Program-made: the position numbers and the translations under genes | Assembly: GCA_040389305.1 (NCBI GenBank) | Contig: JAZKAD010000036.1 | Location: 1 to 25,117 of the forward strand | DNA: 25,117 nucleotides | From: JAZKAD01 sp040389305 | GTDB taxonomy: Bacteria; Pseudomonadota; Alphaproteobacteria; Rickettsiales; Rickettsiaceae | Direction of reading: 5' to 3' | Part shown: positions 1 to 8,001 of the stretch, one piece after another | Position numbering within the stretch: position 1 is the stretch's first letter | Layout: each line of letters opens with the position of its first letter | Notes under the pieces: model-generated | What the model was told of the DNA's origin: nothing | Databases searched by the model: none | Seen by the model: the letters and a program-made list of their open reading frames with translations, nothing else

Positions 1-57
1 TTGCAAGCCTTTTGCACAAAGGGGTATGTAGATTTCTTATATCAAACTGACGTTAGG

Positions 58-264
58 TTATATTTTTTCTCTGATTTCAGAGAAATCAATTTCTTCTTCA
101 TTGTTTTCGATGCGACTTAAAGCAATTAGTAAATCCATCTTGTCTTCTAAATAAGTCTTGATAGCTTTGCGCAGAAAATACCCCTTTGGCCGGGAGAGTT
201 CTTTGGATAGCAGCGATAAATCCATATGCATATCGTTTGAAATACGCGTTGTGATTGTATGCAT
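58..264 (-). CDS. Ribbon-helix-helix (CopG/RelB-like) antitoxin-type protein
   Basis: A 68-residue protein that looks like a small ribbon-helix-helix DNA-binding protein of the kind that acts as antitoxin in type II toxin-antitoxin pairs. Residues about 3-10 (TITTRISN) form the expected DNA-contacting beta strand. Residues 13-42 form two helices with the typical RPKGYFLRKAIKTYL pattern, and the acidic tail (NNEEEIDFSEI) would be a toxin-binding segment. The ATG start has GGAG nine bases upstream. It lies 83 bp downstream of the ATPase gene on the same strand. A toxin gene would be expected next, below position 58, but the remaining 57 bases show no clear start, so the partner is outside the window or absent. 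It could equally be a solitary RHH regulator. Confidence 0.75.
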   Translation of the reverse strand: MHTITTRISNDMHMDLSLLSKELSRPKGYFLRKAIKTYLEDKMDLLIALSRIENNEEEIDFSEIREKI

Positions 265-347
265 AAATGCAGCTCCGTTAAGTGATGAGTATAATACAAT
301 GTAATATACTCAATGATACAACTAATGTGCAATGCTCAAGAGGTTCT

Positions 348-1487
348 TTAAAGAGTTAGTGGCAAGGAGATATATCTCTTTAGGGGCAGAATCTCTATTT
401 GATCACTAAGTGAGTATGCCTTATCTCCATTTGTAATAACGAATAATTTATCTAATTTAAGATCCACAATTGCATTTTTCATCGAGGAAGTAATCTTGCT
501 TACTTCCCCATATTTAAATTCAAACCCCAGGCGCTTTGATTCATGCATCACAAGTAGATCAAGCTCTGCTCCATCTTGGGTTCTCCAAAAATAACAATGT
601 TCAAAATGGTGATATCGTATAATTGTCTCAAGAGCATAACCTTCGAATGCCGCACCCACTTTCGGATGCGTTCTCATTTGATCTTCAGAAATACCTAGCA
701 AGCTATGCAAAATTCCAGTATCACGGATATAAATTTTAGGATTTTTGATCTGGCGCTTTTTTAAATTTTCATGCCATGCTGGTAGTTGACGCAGCATAAA
801 AGCGGACTCAAGAATATTCAGGTATTTGGGGATAGTAGAGTCGGAAACGTTCAAAGATCGTCCGAGTTCAGAAAAGTTGACGATATTACCATGATAATGA
901 GCCGCCATCATCCATACTTTACGCATCGCCTCCGCTGGAAGGTTAAATCCCATCGCAGCAACATCTTTTTCTAAAAAAGTAGAAATATATTGCTTAAGCC
1001 AAATTTGAGATGCTTTTGTAGAAGATGCTAGATACGCCCTTGGAAACCCCCCTAGGTAAAAACCTCTATCGTCGATTGGTATCTCTGGCGCAGATAAAGG
1101 AGACATTTCAATGAACCCGACCCTTCCGGCCAAACTCTCAGAACCGTATCTAACCAAATCTGGTGAAGAGCTGCCTAAAATCAAAAGCTTTGCCGAAGGA
1201 TTGGAATCTGCATACACTCTTAGATAAGAAAATAAAGCGGGGAATCTTTGTATTTCATCAATCAGTATTAGACCTTCAAGATTTTTGAGTGCTTCTTTGG
1301 CTGATTGAAGAATTGTGTAGTCATCAGGATCCTCGAGGTCAAAATGATGGAAAGATGAATAATGCGATTTTGCAAATTCTAAAGCAATTGTAGTTTTACC
1401 ACATTGCCTAGGCCCAATCAGACTCACGATGGGGAAAATCTCAAAATACTCAGATAATGTTTTTGTATAATAATCTCGCGTGATCAT
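348..1487 (-). CDS. AAA_14 / DUF4143-family ATPase
   Basis: A 379-residue P-loop ATPase of the AAA_14 plus DUF4143 architecture. Walker A is GPRQCGKTT (25-33), Walker B is LILIDEIQ (73-80), and a sensor-like LGSSSP follows at 104-109. A winged-helix-like stretch lies around 200-235. The C-terminal domain has the spaced residues E287, D310 (in ELDLL) and E323-x-K325 (FEFKY), resembling a PD-(D/E)XK nuclease-like fold. The cellular role of this family is not established; members are patchily distributed and often mobile. The ATG start sits directly beside a palindrome, and AGGG inside the palindrome arm is the ribosome binding site. This suggests translational or transcriptional self-control, which is inference. 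The reading frame appears intact. Confidence 0.88.
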   Translation of the reverse strand: MITRDYYTKTLSEYFEIFPIVSLIGPRQCGKTTIALEFAKSHYSSFHHFDLEDPDDYTILQSAKEALKNLEGLILIDEIQRFPALFSYLRVYADSNPSAKLLILGSSSPDLVRYGSESLAGRVGFIEMSPLSAPEIPIDDRGFYLGGFPRAYLASSTKASQIWLKQYISTFLEKDVAAMGFNLPAEAMRKVWMMAAHYHGNIVNFSELGRSLNVSDSTIPKYLNILESAFMLRQLPAWHENLKKRQIKNPKIYIRDTGILHSLLGISEDQMRTHPKVGAAFEGYALETIIRYHHFEHCYFWRTQDGAELDLLVMHESKRLGFEFKYGEVSKITSSMKNAIVDLKLDKLFVITNGDKAYSLSDQIEILPLKRYISLPLTL

Positions 1488-1490
1488 ATT

Positions 1491-1529
1491 ACCCTGTAAA
1501 TTCGATTTTATAATTTGAATTTACAGGGT
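1491..1529. repeat. Palindrome 1, proximal to the DUF4143 ATPase
   Basis: Perfect 13-bp inverted repeat ACCCTGTAAATTC (1491-1503) and GAATTTACAGGGT (1517-1529) around a 13-bp AT-rich spacer. It ends 3 bp before the ATPase ATG. Read on the minus strand, the arm nearest the gene contains AGGG at a suitable distance to be the Shine-Dalgarno sequence. It could be an operator for a dimeric repressor or an RNA hairpin that hides the ribosome binding site. Confidence 0.85.
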
Positions 1530-1563
1530 GTTTTATATAATGTAAAGGATAAATAACATAGAA

Positions 1564-1608
1564 TATACCCTGTAAATTCGTTTTTTGAATTTGAATTTAC
1601 AGGGTATA
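1564..1608. repeat. Palindrome 2, distal copy upstream of the DUF4143 ATPase
   Basis: Perfect 16-bp inverted repeat TATACCCTGTAAATTC (1564-1579) and GAATTTACAGGGTATA (1593-1608) around a 13-bp spacer. Its 13-bp core is identical to palindrome 1, and the spacer length is the same. The two copies flank an AT-rich stretch (1530-1563) with TATATAA-like -10 sequence on the minus strand. This arrangement suggests paired operators around a promoter. Confidence 0.85.
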
Positions 1609-1639
1609 ATAATTCGGCTTAACAGCAATTGCACCACTA

Positions 1640-2107
1640 CTATTTTTCAAATTTAAATCTCTCAGAATCCTGATATTCCATTTTGCATCCATCTTTGGTA
1701 CAAAACACAAATATTGTGCCATATTCACGGATCTCAGAAAGGTTCAGCCCCAAATTTGCGCCGAGGACGTCAACACAATGCCTATCATCTATCATGTTTA
1801 AAACCATATCAGCGTTACAATCGAACTCTTTATATAGCAAGTTAACTTTATGATTCGATGCCGTAATTAAGGTATGATTTTCTAGCGTTAGATTCTTTTT
1901 ATGAATAACCGCATCTCTCTGCCCAAACCAATTAACCCAATATGTTTTTGTGAACTTAGGCAGGCGCCCCGCGTAGATCTCTAAGCTCTCTTCCGTATTT
2001 TTTATCCCTAGGGCATGCAAATAAGGGTCAAAAATAACATCAGGTTTTTCTTCTGTAATTATTTTAGAAATGGTGTGGGCAAGGGGGTAATATAGCCAAA
2101 ATACCAA
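1640..2107 (-). pseudogene. comEC: C-terminal fragment of ComEC, out of frame with the main part
   Basis: About 155 codons in the frame shifted relative to the ComEC gene just upstream. The only possible start is a TTG. From KPDVIFD onward it resembles the cytoplasmic or periplasmic C-terminal domain of alphaproteobacterial ComEC: PDVIFD, then a hydrophobic strand with LEIYAGRLP, then YWVNWFGQRD, and a late REYGTIFVF strand. It overlaps the upstream ORF by 49 bp. Shifting frame at the five-G run at 2083-2087 would join them. Even then the usual last membrane segment, some 30-40 residues before the PD motif, seems to be missing. I therefore read it as a decayed remainder, not an independent gene. 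Confidence 0.7.
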
Positions 2108-3654
2108 ATGTTGCCTGGCATATGGGTGACATAATCTGCTGTTTCGATAACAATTTGCACTCCGTATCCTAGTAGCTTCAGAATATAGTAATCAAGATGA
2201 AAGGGCATCACCATCACAGCTAGAATCACGATTGGCATCATAAAGAATGACATCATGGGCACGGCGATAAGATTTGCTAAGATGCTATAGTTGGAGGAGA
2301 TATAAAAATGATAAATTACAATGGGAGTGGTCGCGGCGCTTGCTACTAAGCTTGAATAAATATTGGAAAAAAGATGAAGTTTAATAGTAGCAAAAACACC
2401 TTTGCTGTTCCCAAATATCCATTGATTCCGAACATAAAACTCATAGCCTGCAATAAGCGAAAGTACTGCCACGAAGGAAAGCTGAAAGCTTGGGTGCATC
2501 ACATATTCAGGATTCATGCTGAGAATAACGACCGCGGCTAAACCCATAGATCTTAGGGGATATGGAGACCTTCCAATCATCACAGAAAATATAAATATTG
2601 CAGTCATAATGAAGGCCCTAGTCGCTGCAATCTGAGTACCCGACACGAGAAGGTAACAAAAACTACCTACTAAGGATATGACGGCAGACACAGACTTGAT
2701 ATCAAATTTAAAGGCTATTTTATCTGAGAGATTGAGTAATATCCTCGAGGAAGTAAAAAATAGCATAGCAACTAATGTAAGATGGAGCCCAGATACACAA
2801 AGAATATGCGAAATGCCAGCAAGGCGCATATTTTGCATGATATCTCTATTGAGCCCACTACCCTCTCCTAGCAAAATCGCAGCAGCAAAATTGCCGCGAT
2901 CTGCGCCCATCACCTCGATAAGGCGATAATACACCTTGCGCCTCAGGTCTTGAAGCATGCTATTGAAGCCGTATTTGTTAACGCAACACTCATCACGAGA
3001 GTTGTCTTCGGAGATCATTTTGTCGTTCCCACAAACGCTAGAATGACCAGAGTTCAAAATTCTAGGTTCCGATAACCCATACCCGACAGCTCCTATGCCA
3101 CTGAAATATGCGTATAGTCCAAAATCATACCCTCCGGGAAGGACGCTTCGTGGTGGCGGATTCAGAAAGGCGAAAAGTTTTATTCTGTCGCCTATCATTA
3201 ACTTTTTGGCATGTTCAGTTTTGACATTGACGCGAATTTGCTTTGGGAAGTTTTCTACTTTATTGCATTTGGCGTCTGATAGCACAATCTGCACGCCACG
3301 CACAGTAGGCTTCATGCTAGACACATCTCCCGCAACTGATGCAGATATCGGGCCTTGAAGCGCCACTCCTCCAAGACCGGTTTCGCGATATTTGCTTATA
3401 AATACTCCGTATGAAAAGGCTATGAGTATTCCGGATAAAAAAATACCAGGCACGCCGTAGCGTCTCAAAAAAAGCGCAGCGAAACTACCTATGAAAACAC
3501 CAGCCACATGGTGCATGCTTGGTTCATGCTTTAAAGAGAAGTAAAAAAGAATGCCAGAAATAAAGGAGACAAAATACCAGAGATTAAGACGATGATATTC
3601 TTCGTCTAACATAGATCTGAGATACGTAGAAAATCTTCTAGCCTTAAATATCAT
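2059..3654 (-). pseudogene. comEC: ComEC/Rec2 DNA-uptake channel, truncated by a frameshift
   Basis: A 531-residue polytopic membrane protein. ComEC forms the inner-membrane channel that carries single-stranded DNA into the cytoplasm during transformation. Residues about 25-200 match the N-terminal DUF4131 region, with two or three membrane helices and a soluble beta-rich part. The Competence domain follows from about 240, with the family signature GISHILCVSGLHLTL at 280-294 and many helices to residue 515. The protein stops at 2059 soon after the MPGNIW motif, and the expected C-terminal domain continues in another frame (1640-2107). The ATG at 3654 has only a weak ribosome binding site; ATG 3612 is an alternative. 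The truncated channel might persist but is probably non-functional. Confidence 0.85.
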
Positions 3655-3791
3655 ACCGCATGAGTCTCGCTAAAATGATAATGATAAAGATATTTAAGAC
3701 AGGGCATTGAAGATGGTATCACTTAAATCTTCTTAAACGTTACGTGGGAGCACCACGACCATTCCTAGAATATATCAATAATATATATGAG

Positions 3792-3853
3792 ACACCACTT
3801 CTAAAGACAAGATTTTAGAGATTGTACTTGCAAGCGGGGTGTTTATTTTTTTT
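3792..3853 (+). terminator. Possible orphan intrinsic terminator
   Basis: ACACC (3792-3796) can pair with GGTGT (3838-3842), CTT with AAG, and TCTAAA (3800-3805) with TTTAGA (3814-3819). A run of mostly T follows (3842-3853). No plus-strand gene lies upstream, so it could end a small RNA beginning near 3700 or be fortuitous. Confidence 0.3.
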
Positions 3854-4007
3854 CTATACCATCCACTCCTAAAGCTATTAAGTTAAGTCTATGGAGATAC
3901 ACGCTGAGAGCTTCTACCTAGGGATCTGAAAGCGCTACATAAATCCAGTTATTCGTGATAAGTATAATATCCTTTCAAGATTTATACTGCGTACAATATA
4001 ACTGCAC

Positions 4008-4036
4008 TTGAAAAGCCCCGCCAAAAGCTCTATATT
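4008..4036 (+). promoter_or_regulatory. Sigma70-type promoter of the BI-1 gene
   Basis: TTGAAA (4008-4013), a 17-bp spacer, then TATATT (4031-4036). Transcription would begin near 4043, leaving a leader of about 26 bases that contains the strong ribosome binding site AGGAGG (4056-4061), seven bases before the ATG. Confidence 0.65.
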
Positions 4037-4068
4037 TATTATATAAGAATGACTTAGGAGGTCTTGAT

Positions 4069-4815
4069 ATGATTGATTATACAAAAAGGGCGTTTATTGC
4101 GTCAGATAGCAAAGAATTTGATGCCGGTCTTCGCGAATATATGCTAAAAATATATAACTACATGACGCTCGCTCTGGTAGTAACTGGAATTGCAGCTTAC
4201 GCTACTTTGAATTTTGAGCCACTGACTCGCCTGATGTTTGAATTTAGCCCATCTGGGCAATTCATGGGCAATACTGGTTTTGGAACACTTGTTATGCTAT
4301 CTCCCCTTGCAATAGTTTTCTATTTCTTTTGGGGAATTGGTACTATGGATGTATCTAAAGCGAAAACTCTTCTATGGGTATATGCAGGCCTTAGTGGTAT
4401 GTCACTTGCAAGCCTTGGGTTTATCTATACTGGCGAATCTATTGCAAAAACATTCTTTGTTTGCGCAGGAACATTCGCGGGTACTAGTATATACGGATAT
4501 ACCACTAACCGTGATTTAACTTCTATTGGATCATTTTTAGTTATGGGGTTGATCGGCTTAATTGTTGCATCACTTGCTAATATGTTTTTTCAAAGCGCTG
4601 CTATCTATTTCGTCACCTCAGTGGTTGGCGTGGTGATCTTTATCGGTCTTATCGCTTGGGATACTCAAAAACTTAAGCAAATCTATTATACTTCTGGTGG
4701 TGGCGAGCGAGGACAAACAATGGCCGTACTAGGGGCATTTACTCTATACTTGGATTTCATTAATCTCTTTATCTATCTACTACGCTTTTTGGGCGTCAGA
4801 AGAAGTAACGATTAA
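4069..4815 (+). CDS. Bax inhibitor-1 / YccA family integral membrane protein
   Basis: A 248-residue protein with about seven hydrophobic membrane segments filling residues 30-240, preceded by a 25-residue polar N terminus. The C-terminal part has the family hallmark GLIAWDTQKLKQIYY with its conserved aspartate, then a final helix ending in a basic LRRFLGVRR-like tail. BI-1 proteins are pH-sensitive calcium leak channels or membrane stress proteins, and bacterial YccA binds the FtsH protease. The precise role in this organism is unknown. AGGAGG seven bases before the ATG marks the start, and a promoter lies just upstream. A GC-rich hairpin after the stop suggests the gene is transcribed alone. 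Its length is typical of alphaproteobacterial members. Confidence 0.9.
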   Translation: MIDYTKRAFIASDSKEFDAGLREYMLKIYNYMTLALVVTGIAAYATLNFEPLTRLMFEFSPSGQFMGNTGFGTLVMLSPLAIVFYFFWGIGTMDVSKAKTLLWVYAGLSGMSLASLGFIYTGESIAKTFFVCAGTFAGTSIYGYTTNRDLTSIGSFLVMGLIGLIVASLANMFFQSAAIYFVTSVVGVVIFIGLIAWDTQKLKQIYYTSGGGERGQTMAVLGAFTLYLDFINLFIYLLRFLGVRRSND

Positions 4816-4824
4816 TTTTTTACC

Positions 4825-4866
4825 GCCGCTCTTCTTGAATATAGATGGAGCGGCATGTCTTTTATA
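4825..4866 (+). terminator. Likely terminator after the BI-1 gene
   Basis: GCCGCTC (4825-4831) pairs perfectly with GAGCGGC (4848-4854) over a 16-base loop, followed by a moderately T-rich stretch (TGTCTTTTATA). The tail is weak, so some read-through into the next gene is possible. Confidence 0.5.
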
Positions 4867-4893
4867 TAAAAATACCCTTGCAAGATATCCGCT

Positions 4894-5622
4894 ATGAAAG
4901 CCTCACTTATTATCATAGGCAATGAAATTCTCTCCGGCAGAACGCAGGATCAGAACGTAGGTTTTATCGCACAAAAACTTGGGGCTGCAGGGATATCTCT
5001 CTGCGAGGTTCGCATTATTCCAGACGTTGTTAGCAGTATTACCAAGACTTTATTAGAGCTGTCTTCTGCCCATGACTATGTATTTACTACAGGTGGTATT
5101 GGCCCGACTCACGACGATATCACGAGCAAAACTATTGCAGAGACTTTTGGGCTCAAATACGAACTAAACGAGGAAGCATATCAGATACTTCTGGATTATT
5201 ACACTTCTCTTGGAAGAGAAATAAATCCCGCTAGCAAAAAAATGGCTTATATGCCAGAAGGCGTTAGGTTGCTTCGAAATTCAGTGTCCGGTGCTCCTGG
5301 CTTCATTATTAAGAATATATATGTACTACCTGGCGTTCCAAATATCATGCAAGCAATGCTTGAGGATCTTATCCCCGAGCTAAACCATGGTCCAGCTATA
5401 AAAAGTAAAAATTTGGATATACTTGTTGGAGAAAGCATTATTGCTGATAAACTTGAAGCTTTGCAGAATAAATATCCAAATATTGATGTTGGTAGTTATC
5501 CTTACGTAACAAGCAACTCTCATGCGACATCCGTCGTTCTAACCTCCTCTGACCATAGCGCACTCGACATAGCTTATAATGAGCTTGCTCATGAACTGCT
5601 AGAATATTCAAAAGTTAATTAG
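4894..5622 (+). CDS. CinA-type molybdopterin-binding domain protein (COG1058)
   Basis: A 242-residue protein matching the N-terminal domain of CinA and related MoaB/MogA-fold proteins. Conserved features are IIGNEILSG (7-15), the TTGGIGPTHDDIT motif (65-77) and the IYVLPGVPNIMQAM motif near 142-155. In two-domain CinA this domain has pyrophosphatase activity on ADP-ribose or related nucleotides, while the C-terminal domain is a nicotinamide-nucleotide deamidase. Here the deamidase domain is absent, as in many standalone relatives (full CinA is about 410 residues), so the symbol cinA would be misleading. A role in nucleotide housecleaning is likely but unproven. The ribosome binding site is weak (AAGATA). 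It sits 78 bp after the BI-1 gene. Confidence 0.85.
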   Translation: MKASLIIIGNEILSGRTQDQNVGFIAQKLGAAGISLCEVRIIPDVVSSITKTLLELSSAHDYVFTTGGIGPTHDDITSKTIAETFGLKYELNEEAYQILLDYYTSLGREINPASKKMAYMPEGVRLLRNSVSGAPGFIIKNIYVLPGVPNIMQAMLEDLIPELNHGPAIKSKNLDILVGESIIADKLEALQNKYPNIDVGSYPYVTSNSHATSVVLTSSDHSALDIAYNELAHELLEYSKVN

Positions 5623-5735
5623 CCGCACCTCCATAAATACATTCGTCCTACCACGAGAATTATATTGAATTTTAGATTTGGTAGCATTACAGTCTAAAGG
5701 TGGTTTATGAAGCCTCGCTTATGGAAGGACATAGT

Positions 5736-6185
5736 ATGGACAGGCAAAATTTAAAATTAATAGCAGTTTTTAATAGCTTTCATCTTGAATTATACGTCGC
5801 AAATCACGAAAAGGTTATGCAGGGCCCTGAAATTGTCCCTCTAGTTTTTGAAAAACATAATCGCCAAGAAAACCATCAAAGCCTACGTCATTCATCTGGT
5901 AGTAGTGCAACATCTTCTATATCTGGATCCTTTGAACCTCATACAGATCCTAAAGACCTGGAGCACCAAGATGCCGCCAAAATGATAGCGGCATTTATAG
6001 AGAAAAAATTAAGAGACAAAACTGAATACAAAGAATTTATTGCTATTGGGGACCCCAAAACACTTGGGTGTTTCAGGCAGAGCGTTGGGCATCATACTGG
6101 GGAAATAATGACTAAATCGATTGCAAAAAACTTGGTGGGCAAAGATGCTAAGACTGTAGAACATGCAGTATTTTTACTGCCTTAA
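5736..6185 (+). CDS. Host-attachment family (BaeRF-like) protein
   Basis: A 149-residue soluble protein resembling the 'protein required for attachment to host cells' family, now grouped with bacterial release-factor-like BaeRF domains. The N-terminal strand LKLIAVFNSFHLELY (7-21) matches the family's opening strand and helix. The DPKDLE motif is near 70. The core EFIAIGDPKTLGCFRQSV (about 99-116), followed by IAKNLVGKD, corresponds to the LVxPPxxLGxLR ... DL pattern. The middle (about 40-68) is a low-complexity Ser/His-rich linker. The frame opens further upstream with GTG at 5700, but AAGGA six bases before ATG 5736 decides that start. The family name comes from a plant-associated bacterium; the molecular role is unknown. 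It is convergent with mscS. Confidence 0.7.
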   Translation: MDRQNLKLIAVFNSFHLELYVANHEKVMQGPEIVPLVFEKHNRQENHQSLRHSSGSSATSSISGSFEPHTDPKDLEHQDAAKMIAAFIEKKLRDKTEYKEFIAIGDPKTLGCFRQSVGHHTGEIMTKSIAKNLVGKDAKTVEHAVFLLP

Positions 6186-6216
6186 GGTTGTACGATGAGT
6201 ATTCAGGAATATAAGG

Positions 6217-7113
6217 TCAGTCAGTACTCTTTGGCTCTTTATTAACCGGGACTAATTTGAGATACTCGATTTCAAAGTCCTTATCTTTTAAGAAGTCTAC
6301 TAGCTTCAAATTGACTATACTTTGAGCAGCTTCCACCCCATTTTTACCCTTCAAATCAAAGCTAAAATTCAATTGATAAACATAATGTGTTGAGCTTACT
6401 TTCACAAGATGCACTTCAGGAGGCGGAGAAGGAAATATCTCTGGAGTGCTCTGCAAAGTTTTTATCAAGCCCTTAATGAATTCACGACTATCATCAGCAT
6501 GGGTGGCTTTGGTAATACTTAAGACTGCATTGATGGTAATCATGTAGTCAGCAAAAGTCCAGTTAACAACCACGTTCTGCATCACTTTGTTATTAGGCAC
6601 CAAAATCTCTACATTAGAAAAGCTGGTGAGACCAATGCAGCGCGCTCCGATAGAAGTCACCCTGCCAGTCATTCCATCAATTTCAACTATATCACCGATC
6701 TTAATTGGACGTTCTATCATGATGATCAGGCTACTGATTAAACTACTCATGAGGTTTTGTCCGCCAAGACCGATGCCAAGAGCAAGTGCGCCTCCAACAA
6801 AAGCAAAGCTACTGAGTGGTACATTAGCGATTTCAAGAACGGATATTATATATATCGCGCAAATCGCGTATGAAATGATCTTCTCTAAAGCGTTGGCTGC
6901 ATCTTTGTCATCCGCCATCCTTTTACGCAGGTTCTTTTTGATAATATTTAGAACTGATTTGGCATATTTAAACCCTAAAGCGCTAAGCAGAAGTGCTAAT
7001 ACAACGTTACTGACACGTATGTTACTAGCTCCAACACTTAATATAGGATAGCTCCAAATACCATGCATAATGTCAGAAGTGATGGTGATAAAGCTACTAT
7101 CTTTAACAGTCAT
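6217..7113 (-). CDS. mscS: Small-conductance mechanosensitive channel, MscS family
   Basis: A 298-residue inner-membrane channel that opens under membrane tension to release solutes during hypo-osmotic shock. Three membrane helices are visible (about 34-56, 78-98, 102-130). The pore-lining third helix carries the glycine/alanine-rich VGGALALGIGLGGQN (106-120). It is followed by the family motif ERPIKIGDIVEI (134-145), the beta domain ending in ILVPNNKVMQN (170-180), and a C-terminal alpha/beta domain. Length matches E. coli MscS (286). It starts 8 bp after motA and is probably the last gene of the unit running from the cation transporter. Every key motif is present. Confidence 0.92.
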   Translation of the reverse strand: MTVKDSSFITITSDIMHGIWSYPILSVGASNIRVSNVVLALLLSALGFKYAKSVLNIIKKNLRKRMADDKDAANALEKIISYAICAIYIISVLEIANVPLSSFAFVGGALALGIGLGGQNLMSSLISSLIIMIERPIKIGDIVEIDGMTGRVTSIGARCIGLTSFSNVEILVPNNKVMQNVVVNWTFADYMITINAVLSITKATHADDSREFIKGLIKTLQSTPEIFPSPPPEVHLVKVSSTHYVYQLNFSFDLKGKNGVEAAQSIVNLKLVDFLKDKDFEIEYLKLVPVNKEPKSTD

Positions 7114-7121
7114 TTACTTGT

Positions 7122-7997
7122 TTACCTTTTTTGCGTGTTAGGTGTAACTTGATTACTTATGGCCATTTCCGCGTCTTGGAAAGAAGGCCTCACCGATTCC
7201 GGTACTGTTTTTCGGATAAACTCTGCTATAACTATAGGAGGGTTACCGTTAAGATACGCTATAAACCCAGTCTTTATACTTTGTAAGTAAAGAATTTGTA
7301 GTTCGCTATATTCAGATACGAAATGCCCTATTGGAATGAAGAGACCATAAGAAAACAACACGCCTAAAAATGTGCCAACAAGAGCTGCTGCGATGAGCCC
7401 ACCCAGTATCTCCGGTGGCTCAACAATACTACGCATCGTAACAATCACCCCAAGTACAGCTGCAATAATACCAAGAGCCGGGAGAGAGTCTCCTAAACTA
7501 AGTATTGCTCGCCCTGGAGCTTTTAATTCGGATGCTAAGACTTCAATTTCTGAATCAATCATAGCTTCAAATTGATGAGGGTTATCTACCCCCATTACAA
7601 GCAACCTTAAATTATCGCGTATAAATTCCAGGTTTATTTTATGCCCTACTATTGACGGAGCTTGGCTGAAGATCTGACTTTCCTCTGGATGCTCCACGTG
7701 ATTTTCAATTTCAAGCATTCCTCTTACTTTCATCACCTTTGTTATATTAAAGAATAATAAAATTAATTCTGTATAATCTGCTCTTGAATAAGGGTGGCCT
7801 TTAAATAAAAACCTCAATGCCTTGATAGAGCTTTTAACTACATTCATGGGATTAGATATACAAAAACCCCCAATAGCTGCGCCAAGTATGATTATAAATT
7901 CACTTGGTTGCCACAGAAGTTTAAGATCTCCGTTGTGCATAGAGTATCCGCCAAGCACTGCGCTTACTACTATAATAATTCCTACAATAAATAACAT
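7122..7997 (-). CDS. motA: Flagellar motor stator protein MotA
   Basis: A 291-residue stator subunit that with MotB forms the proton channel driving flagellar rotation. Four membrane helices are visible: about 2-20 and 33-50, then a long cytoplasmic loop, then 165-190 and 197-220. Conserved stretches are KVRGMLEIENHVEHPEES in the cytoplasmic loop (torque-generating charged residues), then LGDSLPALGIIAAVLGVI and LVGTFLGVLFSYGLFIPI with the two functional prolines. Length fits the family (about 285-295). It lies 4 bp after tadA and 8 bp before mscS. No motB or other flagellar gene is in the window, whereas motA is commonly next to motB, so the partner must be elsewhere if the motor is functional. 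Confidence 0.93.
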   Translation of the reverse strand: MLFIVGIIIVVSAVLGGYSMHNGDLKLLWQPSEFIIILGAAIGGFCISNPMNVVKSSIKALRFLFKGHPYSRADYTELILLFFNITKVMKVRGMLEIENHVEHPEESQIFSQAPSIVGHKINLEFIRDNLRLLVMGVDNPHQFEAMIDSEIEVLASELKAPGRAILSLGDSLPALGIIAAVLGVIVTMRSIVEPPEILGGLIAAALVGTFLGVLFSYGLFIPIGHFVSEYSELQILYLQSIKTGFIAYLNGNPPIVIAEFIRKTVPESVRPSFQDAEMAISNQVTPNTQKR

Positions 7998-8001
7998 TTT
8001 T

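Larger units (their letters stand above)
3655..4068. other. 414-bp divergent intergenic region
   Basis: No credible protein-coding gene or tRNA was seen on either strand. On the plus strand, an imperfect hairpin at 3792-3842 (ACACC pairing with GGTGT, inner TCTAAA pairing with TTTAGA) is followed by a T-rich run at 3842-3853, looking like an intrinsic terminator without an obvious gene in front of it. The right part holds the promoter of the BI-1 gene. The left part must hold the promoter for comEC, but no strong box was identified. Confidence 0.6.

Noticed and set aside
1..57. Start of a toxin gene following the RHH gene
   Set aside because: No ATG with a ribosome binding site on the minus strand; only a GTG near 18 gives a few codons, which is not enough to support a call.
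1491..1608. The two repeats as a CRISPR array
   Set aside because: Only two copies, each internally palindromic across its full length, with a 34-bp AT-rich gap and no cas genes. They fit operators or hairpins better.
2059..2107. Programmed ribosomal frameshift in comEC
   Set aside because: No clear slippery heptamer with downstream structure; the apparent loss of a membrane helix at the same point favours decay.
3655..4068. 6S RNA, SRP RNA, tmRNA or a tRNA in the gap
   Set aside because: No end-to-end complementarity as in 6S RNA, no GGAAGCAGC-like SRP element, no T-loop/acceptor pair for a tRNA.
6587..7051. Long plus-strand ORF opposite mscS, and similar long ORFs opposite ribosomal genes
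   Set aside because: They lie antisense to genes with clear family motifs and have no recognisable domain, ribosome site or independent support.
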